A stretch of 31,916 nt of DNA, taken from positions 1 to 31,916 of the forward strand of contig JAEYNH010000093.1 of the NCBI GenBank assembly GCA_023412655.1, in the 5' to 3' direction. This stretch comes from Pseudomonadota bacterium. GTDB lineage: Bacteria > Pseudomonadota > Alphaproteobacteria > Caulobacterales > Caulobacteraceae. Numbering within the stretch: the first letter of the stretch is position 1; each line of letters begins with the position of its first letter. A program made the translations under genes and the position numbers. Below, one piece after another: positions 1-8,534 of the stretch. Under the pieces are notes generated by a model. It searched no databases. It had not been told where the DNA came from and saw nothing but the letters and a program-made list of their open reading frames with translations.

Positions 1-1
1 G

Positions 2-412
2 GGATTCCACATGGCGATGCGGGCCCATGGTCTGGATGTCGCGGGTGTGGTCGACGCGGCATTCAACACCCGCGACGAGGGGCGTCTCGGCATGGAGCGA
101 CTGCTGGACGGTGAGTCGTTCTCTGCCGTCGTAACGGGCCACGATATGCTTGCAATCGGCTGCCTCGACGTCTTGAGGCGGCGCGGTCTGCGCTGCCCTG
201 AAGATATTTCGGTCATCGGGCACAATGACGTGCCGCTGGTGGACATGTTGACCACGCCGCTCACGACCATCCGGGTGGATTACCAGCGAATGGGTGCGGA
301 GGCTGCGAGGTTGATGCTTCAACGTCTCGCCGATCCGGACGCGCTTGCGGTCAACCTTGCGCTCAAACCGGAATTGATCGTTCGCCGATCGACATCGCGC
401 CCGCGCGCCTAG
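2..412 (+). CDS. LacI/GalR-family transcriptional regulator, C-terminal part
   Basis: Partial gene, cut by the left edge. The frame is open back to base 2, where it reads GFHMAMRAHGL, a typical internal stretch of the ligand-binding domain, so the ATG at 11 is not the true start. What remains is the C-terminal periplasmic-binding-like lobe: a VVTGHDMLAIGCLDVL segment (the F-x-x-N/H-D-x-x-A-x-G region), then PEDISVIGHNDVPL and TTIRVDYQRMGAEAA, all standard LacI-family landmarks. The DNA-binding helix-turn-helix lies outside the window. Proteins of this family repress transport and catabolic genes and release DNA when they bind a small ligand. The next gene is a TonB-dependent receptor preceded by LacI-type palindromes, so this is the natural candidate regulator of the locus. 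Family call secure; target assignment is inference. Confidence 0.9.
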   Translation, partial: GFHMAMRAHGLDVAGVVDAAFNTRDEGRLGMERLLDGESFSAVVTGHDMLAIGCLDVLRRRGLRCPEDISVIGHNDVPLVDMLTTPLTTIRVDYQRMGAEAARLMLQRLADPDALAVNLALKPELIVRRSTSRPRA

Positions 413-432
413 CCGAAAAGTCCCTGCATTTC

Positions 433-446
433 CGCAATCGGTTGCG
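433..446. promoter_or_regulatory. Putative LacI-type operator, site 1 (upstream of TonB receptor 1)
   Basis: CGCAATCGGTTGCG: inverted half-sites CGCAA/TTGCG around a 4-base centre containing CG. It lies 20 bases after the regulator stop and matches the motif found at 584, 5369, 5531 and 13670. LacI-family proteins bind palindromes with a central CG; assignment to the adjacent regulator is inference. Confidence 0.6.
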
Positions 447-495
447 AGATGTTTTCCGCAATCCGCTGCTTCGCGCTGGAATGAGCCCAATAATA

Positions 496-509
496 CGCAA
501 ACATATGCG
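496..509. promoter_or_regulatory. Putative LacI-type operator, site 2 (imperfect)
   Basis: CGCAAACATATGCG: the left half CGCAA is intact and the right half ATGCG has one mismatch; the central CG is replaced by CA. It is the weakest of the three sites between the regulator and receptor 1. An AT-rich stretch that could hold the promoter follows at 518-553. Confidence 0.4.
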
Positions 510-583
510 CCACTTGGAGTTCCGTAACTTATTGAAATTAAAAAGCTATTTAAGGGGCGGAATGTGATGGAGGGGAATATGTC

Positions 584-597
584 TGCAATCGCTTGCG
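584..597. promoter_or_regulatory. Putative LacI-type operator, site 3
   Basis: TGCAATCGCTTGCG, half-sites TGCAA/TTGCG with a central CG, about 90 bases before the receptor start. A further short palindrome, ATGCGTTTGCAT (604-615), follows immediately but has different spacing. A site between the AT-rich stretch and the gene could act as a transcription roadblock. Confidence 0.55.
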
Positions 598-687
598 AGA
601 TGTATGCGTTTGCATCATTGTCCCGGCGTGAGCGGCCAATGAATGCCGCCACGCTAGGCCGGGCATGTCGGTCCATAGGGGGAAGCA

Positions 688-3507
688 ATGAAAGACGCGA
701 GAGCGCTCTATTGTGGTGTTTCTGCTGGCGTCATCTTGGCTCTAGGCCTCGGACGGGTCGCGGCGGCGGAGGCAACAGAAGCGGCTGAATTGGAAACGGC
801 CGTCGAAGAGCTTGTCGTCACAGGCTCGCGTATTGCGCGAGCGGGATTTGTCGCGCCGACTCCGGTGACTGCCGTATCCGCTGAGGAAGCGCGCCTATCA
901 GCGCCGAATGATATCGCCGACGCGCTTGCGACATTGCCGGCGTTCCGTGGATTGTCCGTCCGCTCACAAGACACCGGCACCAGCTCCAACGGCTCGGCCG
1001 GCGCGAGTCTGCTCAGCCTGCGTGGCCTGGGTCCCAATCGGACCCTAGTTCTCCTCAATGGTCGGCGTGTGGTGAGCTCAAACGTCAACGGCTCGACCGA
1101 CGTCAACCTGATCCCGCAGAGTCTCATAAGCCGCGTCGACGTGGTGACCGGCGGCGCATCCGCCGCCTGGGGCTCCGACGCTATGGCGGGCGTAGTAAAC
1201 TTCGCCCTGGATACCCGGTTCGAGGGCTTCAAAGGCGAGATGCAGGGTGGCCTTTCGAAGTATAATGATGCCGGATCGTACAAGGCCAATCTGACTTTTG
1301 GGCGCTCATTCCTTGGTGAGCGTGGCCGCATCATCGGCAGCGCCGAGTATTTCCACCGCGACCCGATTAGCACCTATTCCACCAAGCGCCCTTGGCGGAA
1401 CAGTGTCACCGGTTGGATTACTAATGCTTCCGGAGCCACGCCCACGCGCGTGTTGGCCGAGGATATCCGCTACACTGCGCGATCCTACGGCGGGATGATC
1501 CCGAGCGGACCGCTTCGCGGGACCCAATTTCTGGCAGGCGGCGTACCTGCGCCGTTCAACTATGGTCCGCTCGTCGGTTCGGTGATGGGCGTTGGCGGTG
1601 ACGGTCCGACACCACAGGCGCCGATGGGCGCTAAGGTGGATCGCTGGACCGCATTCACTCATGCGGAATTCGATATTAGCGACAAACTGACGGGCTTTGT
1701 TGAGCTAATGGGGGCCAGTTCGGACACCCCGTACATGCAGTACTATAACTATACGGCCGGCGCGGGCGTGCAGACCATCTATTCGGGCAACCCGTTTATA
1801 CCTGCGTCCATCCAGCAGGCGATGGTGGCGCAGAACATCGCGAGCTTCCCGCTGGCGCGATACAGTCCCGATCTGCCGACCAACGTTGCTGACAATCATT
1901 CCAGCACGCGGCGACTAGCGGTTGGCGTGGATGGCAAGTTCGGCGCCGACTGGACCTACAACCTATACTACACCCGCGGTAAGAGCCACCAGAAGGTGTA
2001 CAATCGCCACATCGTCGTTAACCGTAACTTCTATGCGGCGACGGACGCGGTCGCACATCCAGTGACGGGCGTGATTGTCTGTCGGTCTCAGTACTATGAG
2101 GGGAACACCTTCGTGCCGGGTGGCACCGGCAGAGACCCCGGCTGCGTCCCGCTTAATCCGTTTGGTGTCGGTTCCATCTCGCCTGCGGCGGCTGCCTATG
2201 TGACTGGCGACTCTTGGAAGGATCTCAATCTTACTCAGAACGTTGTCTCGGCGGCGGCGCAGGGCTCTCTGCCCTTCTTGGCGCTGTGGGATGAGCCCGC
2301 GTCGATCGCCTTTGGCGCTGAATACCGCAAGGAGACGGCGGACCAAACGACTGATCCGATCTCGCAGCTGTATAATGACTATACTGGTCTTCGCGGCGGC
2401 CCGCCGTCGCAGGTCGGTCAGCAGGGTGGCTTCTATGCCTCCAACCCGCAGCCGGTCTCCGGCGAAATTTCGATCAAGGAAGCGTTTGTCGAGGTGGGCT
2501 TGCCCATTGTTCGCGACCAGCCCTTCTTCGACGAATTGAGCGTCAATGGCGCGGCTCGTATCGCCGACTACAGCACCAGCGGCGCTGTCGGGACCTGGAA
2601 GCTTGGCGCGGTTTGGAGGCCTATCGACGAAGTAAAGCTGCGTTTGACCCGCTCGCGAGACATCCGTAGCCCCAACATCACAGAGCTATTCTCCGGTGGC
2701 GCTCAAAGTACCAACTTCGTTTTCGACTCAAAGACGAGCACAACCGTTCCCTACACGGGTCAAACCAAAGGCAATCCGAACCTCGAACCTGAGACGGCGG
2801 ACACCCTGACCTTCGGTGTTGTGTACGAGCCGTCCTACGTTCCAGGCCTTGGTCTTTCTGTCGACTATTACGACATCGACATCACGGGTGCCGTTGCGAC
2901 TCTGGGGGCGCAGGGCACTTTGGACGAATGCAACCGGGGTTCGGCGCTCGCATGTTCGCAGATCCAATCGATCGGCGGGGCTTATCGGATGGCGTTGACG
3001 CCCTTGAACCTGGCGCGTTTGCAGAACCGCGGCGTCGATATCGAGGCGAGTTATTCCTTCCCGTTCTTCGACGGTCGCATGAATCTGCGCGCTCTGGCGA
3101 ACCGCACGCTCAAGAACAAGACGTTGACGCCGGGTTCAGTCGCGATCGATCGCGCGACAGAGGCAGGTGAGGACAATCTCACCGTGACCGCTGCCTGGGA
3201 GCGGGGGCCGCTGACGATCTTCGTAATGGAGCGCTACGTCAGTGCGGGCCTCTATCGCGCGGAGTACGTGACGGGGGTCGACATCGATTACAACCACGTG
3301 CCTGAGAAGTGGTACACCGACCTGACCGTAAAGTATAAATTCGAAGCGCTTTCGAGCCAGAATGAAGCTTTTCTAACTATAAACAACCTCTTCAACCGCA
3401 AGCCGGCGGTAAACAACAGCCTTAGCACGTTCATTAGTGAATCGGACTATTCGCGATACGATCCGATTGGGCGGTATTTCACGGCGGGTGTACGCTTCCG
3501 CTATTAG
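688..3507 (+). CDS. TonB-dependent outer-membrane receptor 1
   Basis: 939-residue outer-membrane receptor for energised uptake of a ligand too large or scarce for porins, driven by TonB/ExbBD. The start at 688 follows a GGGGGAAGC ribosome site. A Sec signal peptide ends near residue 27 (VAAA). EELVVTGSRI at residues 40-49 is the TonB-box-like sequence usual in caulobacterial and sphingomonad receptors. The plug domain follows, with LRGLGPNRTLVLLNGRRV and TGGASAAWGSDAMAGVVNF. The remainder is a long beta-barrel with the conserved SRDIRSPNI and GNPNLEPETADT segments, ending in an aromatic residue (FRY) as barrel proteins do. It sits directly after a LacI-family gene and three palindromes, pointing to substrate-induced expression. 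It resembles the second receptor at 13955 over its whole length but is clearly diverged. The ligand is unknown; location beside catabolic genes favours an organic nutrient over iron. Confidence 0.95.
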   Translation: MKDARALYCGVSAGVILALGLGRVAAAEATEAAELETAVEELVVTGSRIARAGFVAPTPVTAVSAEEARLSAPNDIADALATLPAFRGLSVRSQDTGTSSNGSAGASLLSLRGLGPNRTLVLLNGRRVVSSNVNGSTDVNLIPQSLISRVDVVTGGASAAWGSDAMAGVVNFALDTRFEGFKGEMQGGLSKYNDAGSYKANLTFGRSFLGERGRIIGSAEYFHRDPISTYSTKRPWRNSVTGWITNASGATPTRVLAEDIRYTARSYGGMIPSGPLRGTQFLAGGVPAPFNYGPLVGSVMGVGGDGPTPQAPMGAKVDRWTAFTHAEFDISDKLTGFVELMGASSDTPYMQYYNYTAGAGVQTIYSGNPFIPASIQQAMVAQNIASFPLARYSPDLPTNVADNHSSTRRLAVGVDGKFGADWTYNLYYTRGKSHQKVYNRHIVVNRNFYAATDAVAHPVTGVIVCRSQYYEGNTFVPGGTGRDPGCVPLNPFGVGSISPAAAAYVTGDSWKDLNLTQNVVSAAAQGSLPFLALWDEPASIAFGAEYRKETADQTTDPISQLYNDYTGLRGGPPSQVGQQGGFYASNPQPVSGEISIKEAFVEVGLPIVRDQPFFDELSVNGAARIADYSTSGAVGTWKLGAVWRPIDEVKLRLTRSRDIRSPNITELFSGGAQSTNFVFDSKTSTTVPYTGQTKGNPNLEPETADTLTFGVVYEPSYVPGLGLSVDYYDIDITGAVATLGAQGTLDECNRGSALACSQIQSIGGAYRMALTPLNLARLQNRGVDIEASYSFPFFDGRMNLRALANRTLKNKTLTPGSVAIDRATEAGEDNLTVTAAWERGPLTIFVMERYVSAGLYRAEYVTGVDIDYNHVPEKWYTDLTVKYKFEALSSQNEAFLTINNLFNRKPAVNNSLSTFISESDYSRYDPIGRYFTAGVRFRY

Positions 3508-3516
3508 CGAGGCAGC

Positions 3517-3548
3517 CAAGAGGTCGGGCCGGGTTGTCCGGCCTCTTG
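3517..3548 (+). terminator. Possible stem-loop between receptor 1 and the TPR gene
   Basis: CAAGAGG (3517-3523) pairs with CCTCTTG (3542-3548), with further CCGG/CCGG pairing inside. No T-run follows, so it may be a weak terminator or an mRNA-stabilising hairpin that lowers expression of the next gene relative to the receptor. Confidence 0.35.
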
Positions 3549-3561
3549 CGTACTGAAGAAA

Positions 3562-5355
3562 ATGAACAGTCCCAACGTCTTGTTTGACGCGGCTCGCTCC
3601 GCGCTCGTGGCTGGCGACGCCAAGGGCGCGGCACAACTCGCCGAAAGTCTGTTGGTTGTCGCGCCGGGTCAGCCGCAGGCGCTGCATCTTCTGGCGGTGG
3701 CCGAGCGCCGTAACGGCCGGCTAAGCAGGGCGCGTGACTTGTTTGCCTCGGCCTTGATGGCCGATCCCGGCAACCCCGAAATCTGCAACAACTACGCAAA
3801 TCTGCTCGACGAAATGGGGCGGCCAGATCTTGCTCGCGATCTTTATGGGCAAGCGGTCGCTCGGGCGCCGTCTTACGACGACGCATACGTGAACCTCGCG
3901 GTGATTTGCCGGAAGCTGGGGGCTGTTACGGAGGGATTGGCGGCGGCGAGGCGGGCGACCGAGCTTTCGCCTTCAAGCGCCAGAGCGTGGCTGATACTTG
4001 GTCAGTTGCGCGAGGAGGCTGGTGATGGGGGCGGCGCAAGCGTCGCTCTCCAGCGAGCGGTCCAGATTGCTCCGCGGGATCCTCGCGTCCTGGCAGCTAT
4101 CGCGGCCCTAAAGCTGCGGCGCGGAGAAGTGGCGACGCCCGCCTTCGACCGTGCGCTCGCCGTAACGCCAGACGAACCGGATCTGGCGCTGGGCCGTGCT
4201 GCGAGCCTGCATGCCGTCGGCGACACCTCCGCTGCGAAGGCGGCTCTCGTAGAGCTGGTTTCAGCGGCGCCAGGCTTTGTCGCGGCGCACGAGATGATGG
4301 CGAAGCTTCACATCGCGGAGGGCGACGCGGGGAGCGCGTCAGAAAGCTTCAAGGCGGCGCTCGCTGCGCGCCCGCATGACGAAGCCCTATGGTTCGCTTT
4401 CCTTCAGACGCTGTCGAAGCTTGGTGGTCACGAGGAATTGCAGCGCGCGGCTGGCGATGCGCGCCGAGAACTCGGCGACCGTCCGGCTTTGATTGGCTTT
4501 TCGGCTCTCGCGGCGGACGAGCTTGGTGAGCATGACCGCGCCGCGGCGATGCTCGCGGGTCTCGATCAGGCGGCTGAAGCGGGCGAGCAGTCCGACGCCT
4601 TCGCGGTCCTGCTTGTGCGGAATCAGCTCCGTACTGGCAGGTTCAGGGAGGCGGCTACGCGCGCTGAGGCGGCGACAGCGCGAGGCGCGAGGGCGCTCCT
4701 GCCTTACCTCGCCACCGCCTGGCGTCTGCTGGGTGACGACCGATGGGGCGATCTGGAGGGCAATCCAGGTTTCATTGCTGTCGTGGACTCTGCTCCCGCC
4801 GCTGCTTTGGTCGGCGACCTGATCCCGGTGCTGCGGCGGCTTCACACCGACCGGGCGCCGCCGCTTGGTCAAACAATCCGTCGCGGTAGTCAGACGCAAG
4901 GCGCGCTGTTCCTGCGGACGGAGCCGATAATTGCGGCGCTCGCTGACGCGCTCATGGCGGCGGTAAAGGCCTATGTGGCGCAGCTTCCGGAGCCGCGGTC
5001 CGGCCATCCGCTGCTGGGCGGCGCCCGTACCGGCCTGCGCTATTGCGGCTCGTGGTCCGTTCGATTGTCGCAAGGCGCCTTCCATGTGAACCACGTGCAT
5101 CCTGACGGCTGGATTGGCTCGGCATTCTATGTGGTTGTTCCGCCTGCCGGTGGCGGAGACGAAGCTCGCGCCGGCTGGTTGACCCTTGGCGAGCCGCCGG
5201 CAGAACTAGGCCTGGGTCTCGCTCCCTTCCGCATGGTGGAGCCTCGGCCGGGGCGTCTTGCGCTGTTTCCAGCCTACACCTGGCACGGAACGCGTCCCTT
5301 CATTGAAGGGGAGCGGTTGACCGTCGCCTTTGATGTCGTGCGTGACGCAACGTGA
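3562..5355 (+). CDS. TPR-repeat protein with C-terminal putative 2OG-Fe(II) oxygenase domain
   Basis: 597 residues. Roughly the first 290 residues are tandem tetratricopeptide repeats (alanine-rich helical pairs such as AQLAESLLVVAPGQPQALHLLA and NPEICNNYANLLDEMGRPDLA). The last 120 residues resemble the putative 2OG-Fe(II) oxygenase family (Pfam 2OG-FeII_Oxy_5). H511-V-H513 lies in the segment HVNHVHPDGWIGSAFYV. H575 lies in WHGTRPF, and R585 is placed where the 2-oxoglutarate-binding Arg is expected. There is no signal peptide, so it should be cytoplasmic. In Caulobacteraceae and sphingomonads I recall such genes next to TonB receptors; the substrate is not known to me. It starts 54 bases after receptor 1 and is probably co-transcribed with it. 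The domain call is by motif; catalytic activity is inference. Confidence 0.85.
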   Translation: MNSPNVLFDAARSALVAGDAKGAAQLAESLLVVAPGQPQALHLLAVAERRNGRLSRARDLFASALMADPGNPEICNNYANLLDEMGRPDLARDLYGQAVARAPSYDDAYVNLAVICRKLGAVTEGLAAARRATELSPSSARAWLILGQLREEAGDGGGASVALQRAVQIAPRDPRVLAAIAALKLRRGEVATPAFDRALAVTPDEPDLALGRAASLHAVGDTSAAKAALVELVSAAPGFVAAHEMMAKLHIAEGDAGSASESFKAALAARPHDEALWFAFLQTLSKLGGHEELQRAAGDARRELGDRPALIGFSALAADELGEHDRAAAMLAGLDQAAEAGEQSDAFAVLLVRNQLRTGRFREAATRAEAATARGARALLPYLATAWRLLGDDRWGDLEGNPGFIAVVDSAPAAALVGDLIPVLRRLHTDRAPPLGQTIRRGSQTQGALFLRTEPIIAALADALMAAVKAYVAQLPEPRSGHPLLGGARTGLRYCGSWSVRLSQGAFHVNHVHPDGWIGSAFYVVVPPAGGGDEARAGWLTLGEPPAELGLGLAPFRMVEPRPGRLALFPAYTWHGTRPFIEGERLTVAFDVVRDAT

Positions 5356-5368
5356 CACAATAGCCGCC

Positions 5369-5382
5369 TGCAAACGTTTGGC
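5369..5382. promoter_or_regulatory. Putative LacI-type operator, site 4 (upstream of the CoA-transferase operon)
   Basis: TGCAAACGTTTGGC, containing the perfect 10-base palindrome CAAACGTTTG (5371-5380). It begins 14 bases after the TPR gene stop. Together with site 5, whose centre is 162 bases away, it brackets most of the gap before the CoA-transferase, an arrangement compatible with repression by looping. Confidence 0.6.
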
Positions 5383-5530
5383 TAAATTGGTGGTGATCAG
5401 TGTCCGCCAGTTGACGGTTGGGGGCGATCCTCGGTGGACGAGAATGCTCGTTTCGAATGGCGGGGCCCCATCGGTGTGGCTCCGTATTACAAAGCGGATC
5501 GGCCTGGGCGGATAAGTTTGGCGGCATGTT

Positions 5531-5544
5531 AGCAAACGATTGCG
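5531..5544. promoter_or_regulatory. Putative LacI-type operator, site 5
   Basis: AGCAAACGATTGCG, flanked so that the longer TTAGCAAACGATTGCGTAA (5529-5547) is also near-palindromic. It is among the best matches to the shared motif and lies 53 bases before the CoA-transferase start, where a repressor could cover the promoter or its start point. Confidence 0.65.
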
Positions 5545-5597
5545 TAAGATCCCCCGTTATGGCAACGGTGTGAAGACGCACTGGGGGGGGCTCCACA

Positions 5598-6785
5598 TTG
5601 AGTAAGGCGTTGCTGCAAGGTGTGCGGGTTCTTGACCTGTCGCGCGTGCTCGCGGGTCCGTGGGCGGGCCAACTTCTGGCCGACCTTGGTGCGGATGTCG
5701 TGAAGGTCGAGCGCGCTGGAACGGGCGACGATACCAGGGGCTGGGCGCCGCCTTTTCTCGTGAACCCGGAGACGGGGTTCCAGGAGGCTGCCTTTTTCAT
5801 TGGTTGCAACCGAGGTAAACGGTCGATCGAAGTCGACTTCACGACCGCTGAAGGTCAGGAGCTCGTCCGATCGCTCGCGTCCAAAGCGGACGTGTTGATC
5901 GAAAATTTCAAGGTCGGCGGCCTCGCGAAGTATGGCCTCGATCATCAGAGCCTGCGCCAAGCGTTCCCGTCGCTGATCTATTGCTCGGTCACGGGTTTTG
6001 GGCAGGACGGTCCCTACGCCGAACGGGCCGGCTACGATTTCGTTATGCAGGGACTGGGTGGCCTGATGAGCGTCACCGGTGAGCCCGATCACGTGCCGGG
6101 CGGCGGACCGATGAAGGTCGGTCCCGCGCTGACGGACATCATGACTGGCCTCTACGCGGCTACGGCGATCTGCGCCGCCCTTTACGAGCGAAAGCAGTCG
6201 GGGAGGGGGCGGTTCATCGACATGGCGTTGCTGGATGTACAGGTCGCCAGCATGGCCAACTTCGGGTGGAATTACCTGGTGACGGGGAAGGATACCGAAC
6301 GGATGGGCAACGCTGTCCCTTCGCTCGTACCATACCAGGCCTTCCGGACGGCCGACGGACACATGATTGTAGCGGTCGGCAACGATGGGCAGTTCTCTCG
6401 GTTCTGCCACGCCATTGGGCGAGCTGACCTGGCCGAGGATGACCGATTCATTGCCGGCCACGATCGCGTGCGCCACCGCGTCGCGCTTACCGATACGATC
6501 ATTCCGATCCTGCAGGGGCGATCGACAGCCGAATGGATCGCGATCTTTGAGGCGGCGAAAGTCCCCTGTGGGCCGATCAACAAGATGTCCCAGGTCTATG
6601 CCGACCCACAGGTGGTGCACCGCGGCTTGAAGATGACCCTGCCGCACTCGAAGCTCGGATCGACCGTGGCGGTCGCAGCGCCGATCAAGATCGACGGCGG
6701 CCCGCTGGAGTATAGGCGCGGTGCTCCGACGCTGGGCGAGCATTCCGAAGAAGTCATCAGAGAATGGCTGGGCCAGCCCGGCTGA
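5598..6785 (+). CDS. Class III (CaiB/BaiF) CoA-transferase
   Basis: 395 residues, the normal length for the family. These cytoplasmic enzymes move CoA between carboxylic acids through an aspartyl-CoA thioester. Landmarks: LLQGVRVLDLSRVLAGPWAGQ at the N-terminus, LLADLGADVVKVE, the IENFKVGGLAKYGLD segment, and VGPALTDIMTGLYA, where D180 aligns with the catalytic Asp of formyl-CoA transferase; the C-terminal end has GAPTLGEHSEEVI. The start is TTG at 5598, the only sensible start before the conserved N-terminus, with a run of eight G (5583-5590) as ribosome site. It is the first gene of a same-strand series reaching 13623 and is preceded by operator-like sites 4 and 5. Activation of an imported acid as its CoA ester is the likely role; acceptor and donor are unknown. 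Confidence 0.93.
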   Translation: MSKALLQGVRVLDLSRVLAGPWAGQLLADLGADVVKVERAGTGDDTRGWAPPFLVNPETGFQEAAFFIGCNRGKRSIEVDFTTAEGQELVRSLASKADVLIENFKVGGLAKYGLDHQSLRQAFPSLIYCSVTGFGQDGPYAERAGYDFVMQGLGGLMSVTGEPDHVPGGGPMKVGPALTDIMTGLYAATAICAALYERKQSGRGRFIDMALLDVQVASMANFGWNYLVTGKDTERMGNAVPSLVPYQAFRTADGHMIVAVGNDGQFSRFCHAIGRADLAEDDRFIAGHDRVRHRVALTDTIIPILQGRSTAEWIAIFEAAKVPCGPINKMSQVYADPQVVHRGLKMTLPHSKLGSTVAVAAPIKIDGGPLEYRRGAPTLGEHSEEVIREWLGQPG

Positions 6786-6864
6786 TAAGCGCCTTCAGGA
6801 GCGCCGGCTCTCACGGTTCGCTCCGCGAATGCGAAACCTAACGAGATAAGCAAGGGGGGAATAG

Positions 6865-8502
6865 ATGAGTGCGCTTGGAGCTTCGCGCCGCCAGTTGCTG
6901 GGCGGCGGAGCCGCCACGTTGCTGGCGCTGCCGGGAATGCCATCTGTGGCCATGGCCTCCGCCCGGCAGGTCGCGGATTACCGGCCAGAACTTGTGCCGA
7001 CCTCCGAAACCTTGGGGCAGTGGCTTCGCCGCCTGCATGACTTCGGTCCCATTCGAGTGACTGGCACGCCGCAGTGCCGCGCCTTTGAGGAGTACCTTGC
7101 CGCCGAATTCACCAACCTCGGCTGCGGCGTTGAGCGAGACCAATTCCGTCTGACCACGTGGGAAGGCGACATCACCAAGTGCTTAGTCAGCGTCACCGAG
7201 GATAGCGGGCGGAGGCGCGATCTGACGGTCATCGCTTACTATCCTTTCGCCGCCAGCACCACGGGCAAGCCGGCGGTGACAGGGCGGCTGCTCTGGGGCG
7301 GTACAGGCGACAATTGCGGACCTGAGGTCCTGGCCAAGTATACGCCGGACGAGTTGGCCGAGGCCATTGTCGTGATCGACATGCCGTTGCGAGGCGGCGG
7401 CACACGGGGGCCGGCCACCTATTATCCAGGAACCGTACCGGATCCGCTGCCGCCGGCCTCAAGCGCGCCGCAGATTAAGGCCCAGGGCGGTCGCACGATT
7501 ATGGCGGCGCTGGAGGACAAGTGCCGCGGGCTGATCCTCTGCTACAGCGACGTCTCAGAGGAAGCGGCGCGATACAACTACCAGCCGTTCAGCGACAAGC
7601 ACCGCAAGATCCCGGCGGTTTGGGTGGGGAACACCTCTGTCGCCTACCTCAAGGGCATGTCGGGAAAGGCCAACGTCGCGTTGCGATGCGACGCCAAGGT
7701 GACGCCAAACGCACGGGCAGACAGCCTGCTTGCAACTCTCAAGGGGCAGTCCGACGAGGTCGTGCTGCTGACGACGCACACCGATGGGCCAAACGAGATC
7801 AACGATAATGGCGCGTTGGGCTTGCTGGCCATTGCCACCTATCTATCGAAGATCCCCGAGGCGAAGCGTCGACGCACGTTCGTCTTCTGCCTGCCGACCG
7901 GCCACTACGCCGGAGGGGCCCTTCTCGATCCGGTGACGGGCTCGGGACGTGCGGCCGGCACCAGAGGAATGCTGGCCAAGTTCCCCGAGATGACGAAGCG
8001 CATCGTGGCTCAGATCGCGATGGAACAGCTCGGCGGAATGGACTGGCAGGACGAGGACTACAAGTGGGGTCCGAGCGGACTGCCAGCGCCCGAGTACTGG
8101 CTTGCGACACCGCCACAGAAGACGGATGCGGGGGGGCTCGATCGCCGAGTGGCCGACGCGTCTGCGAAGCTGTTCCATGCCGCTATCATCGGCCAGGATC
8201 CGCGCTACGCCCGCTCGGGCCTCCTTAAGGAGAAGGATCCCGACGATACCTCATTGCCGGCGATCGGCCCTGGGGAGGGTGGCTACCTGCGCACGCGGGG
8301 CGTGCCTGGGATCGGGTTTATGGGCAATCCCCAATACTTCTTCCGCTGCGATCCGAATGGCGTGATCGACAAGATGAGTCCTGAGGTCATGCGGAACGCG
8401 ATCCAGATCGCGACGAAGATCGCGGTGCTGATGGATCGCCTGTCCGTCGACCAGCTCAACGGACGGGCGCCCATCACCGACGCAGACCTTTTCGAGGCTT
8501 GA
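6865..8502 (+). CDS. Tat-exported M28-like metallohydrolase homologue, active site altered
   Basis: 545 residues. S7-R8-R9-Q-L-L followed by a hydrophobic stretch and SVAMASA is a twin-arginine signal, so the product is probably periplasmic and folded before export. Middle residues about 150-265 look like a protease-associated-type insert. The core resembles zinc aminopeptidases of family M28: H305-x-D307 in LLTTHTDG, D314 in NDNGALG, and E387 in AMEQLGGMD. The usual Glu-Glu pair is replaced by G346-H347 in CLPTGHYAGG. The C-terminal metal-binding His (H483 in the paralogue at 12040) appears to be F492 here, in NPQYFFRCDP. It may therefore bind metal differently, act on a non-peptide bond, or be inactive. 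It starts after an AGGGGGGAATAG ribosome site, 79 bases after the CoA-transferase. Fold call moderate; function unknown. Confidence 0.8.
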   Translation: MSALGASRRQLLGGGAATLLALPGMPSVAMASARQVADYRPELVPTSETLGQWLRRLHDFGPIRVTGTPQCRAFEEYLAAEFTNLGCGVERDQFRLTTWEGDITKCLVSVTEDSGRRRDLTVIAYYPFAASTTGKPAVTGRLLWGGTGDNCGPEVLAKYTPDELAEAIVVIDMPLRGGGTRGPATYYPGTVPDPLPPASSAPQIKAQGGRTIMAALEDKCRGLILCYSDVSEEAARYNYQPFSDKHRKIPAVWVGNTSVAYLKGMSGKANVALRCDAKVTPNARADSLLATLKGQSDEVVLLTTHTDGPNEINDNGALGLLAIATYLSKIPEAKRRRTFVFCLPTGHYAGGALLDPVTGSGRAAGTRGMLAKFPEMTKRIVAQIAMEQLGGMDWQDEDYKWGPSGLPAPEYWLATPPQKTDAGGLDRRVADASAKLFHAAIIGQDPRYARSGLLKEKDPDDTSLPAIGPGEGGYLRTRGVPGIGFMGNPQYFFRCDPNGVIDKMSPEVMRNAIQIATKIAVLMDRLSVDQLNGRAPITDADLFEA

Positions 8503-8534
8503 GCGCGTCATGGATCAAGCTTTGCGGGGATGCG

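Noticed and set aside
457..470. CGCAATCCGCTGCT as a further operator
   Set aside because: Only the left half-site matches; too weak to count beside the clear site at 433.
564..788. A short + strand frame overlapping the start of TonB receptor 1
   Set aside because: Product is low-complexity (RPRTGRGGGGNRSG) and it overlaps the receptor signal peptide in another frame; the region is better explained as operator DNA.
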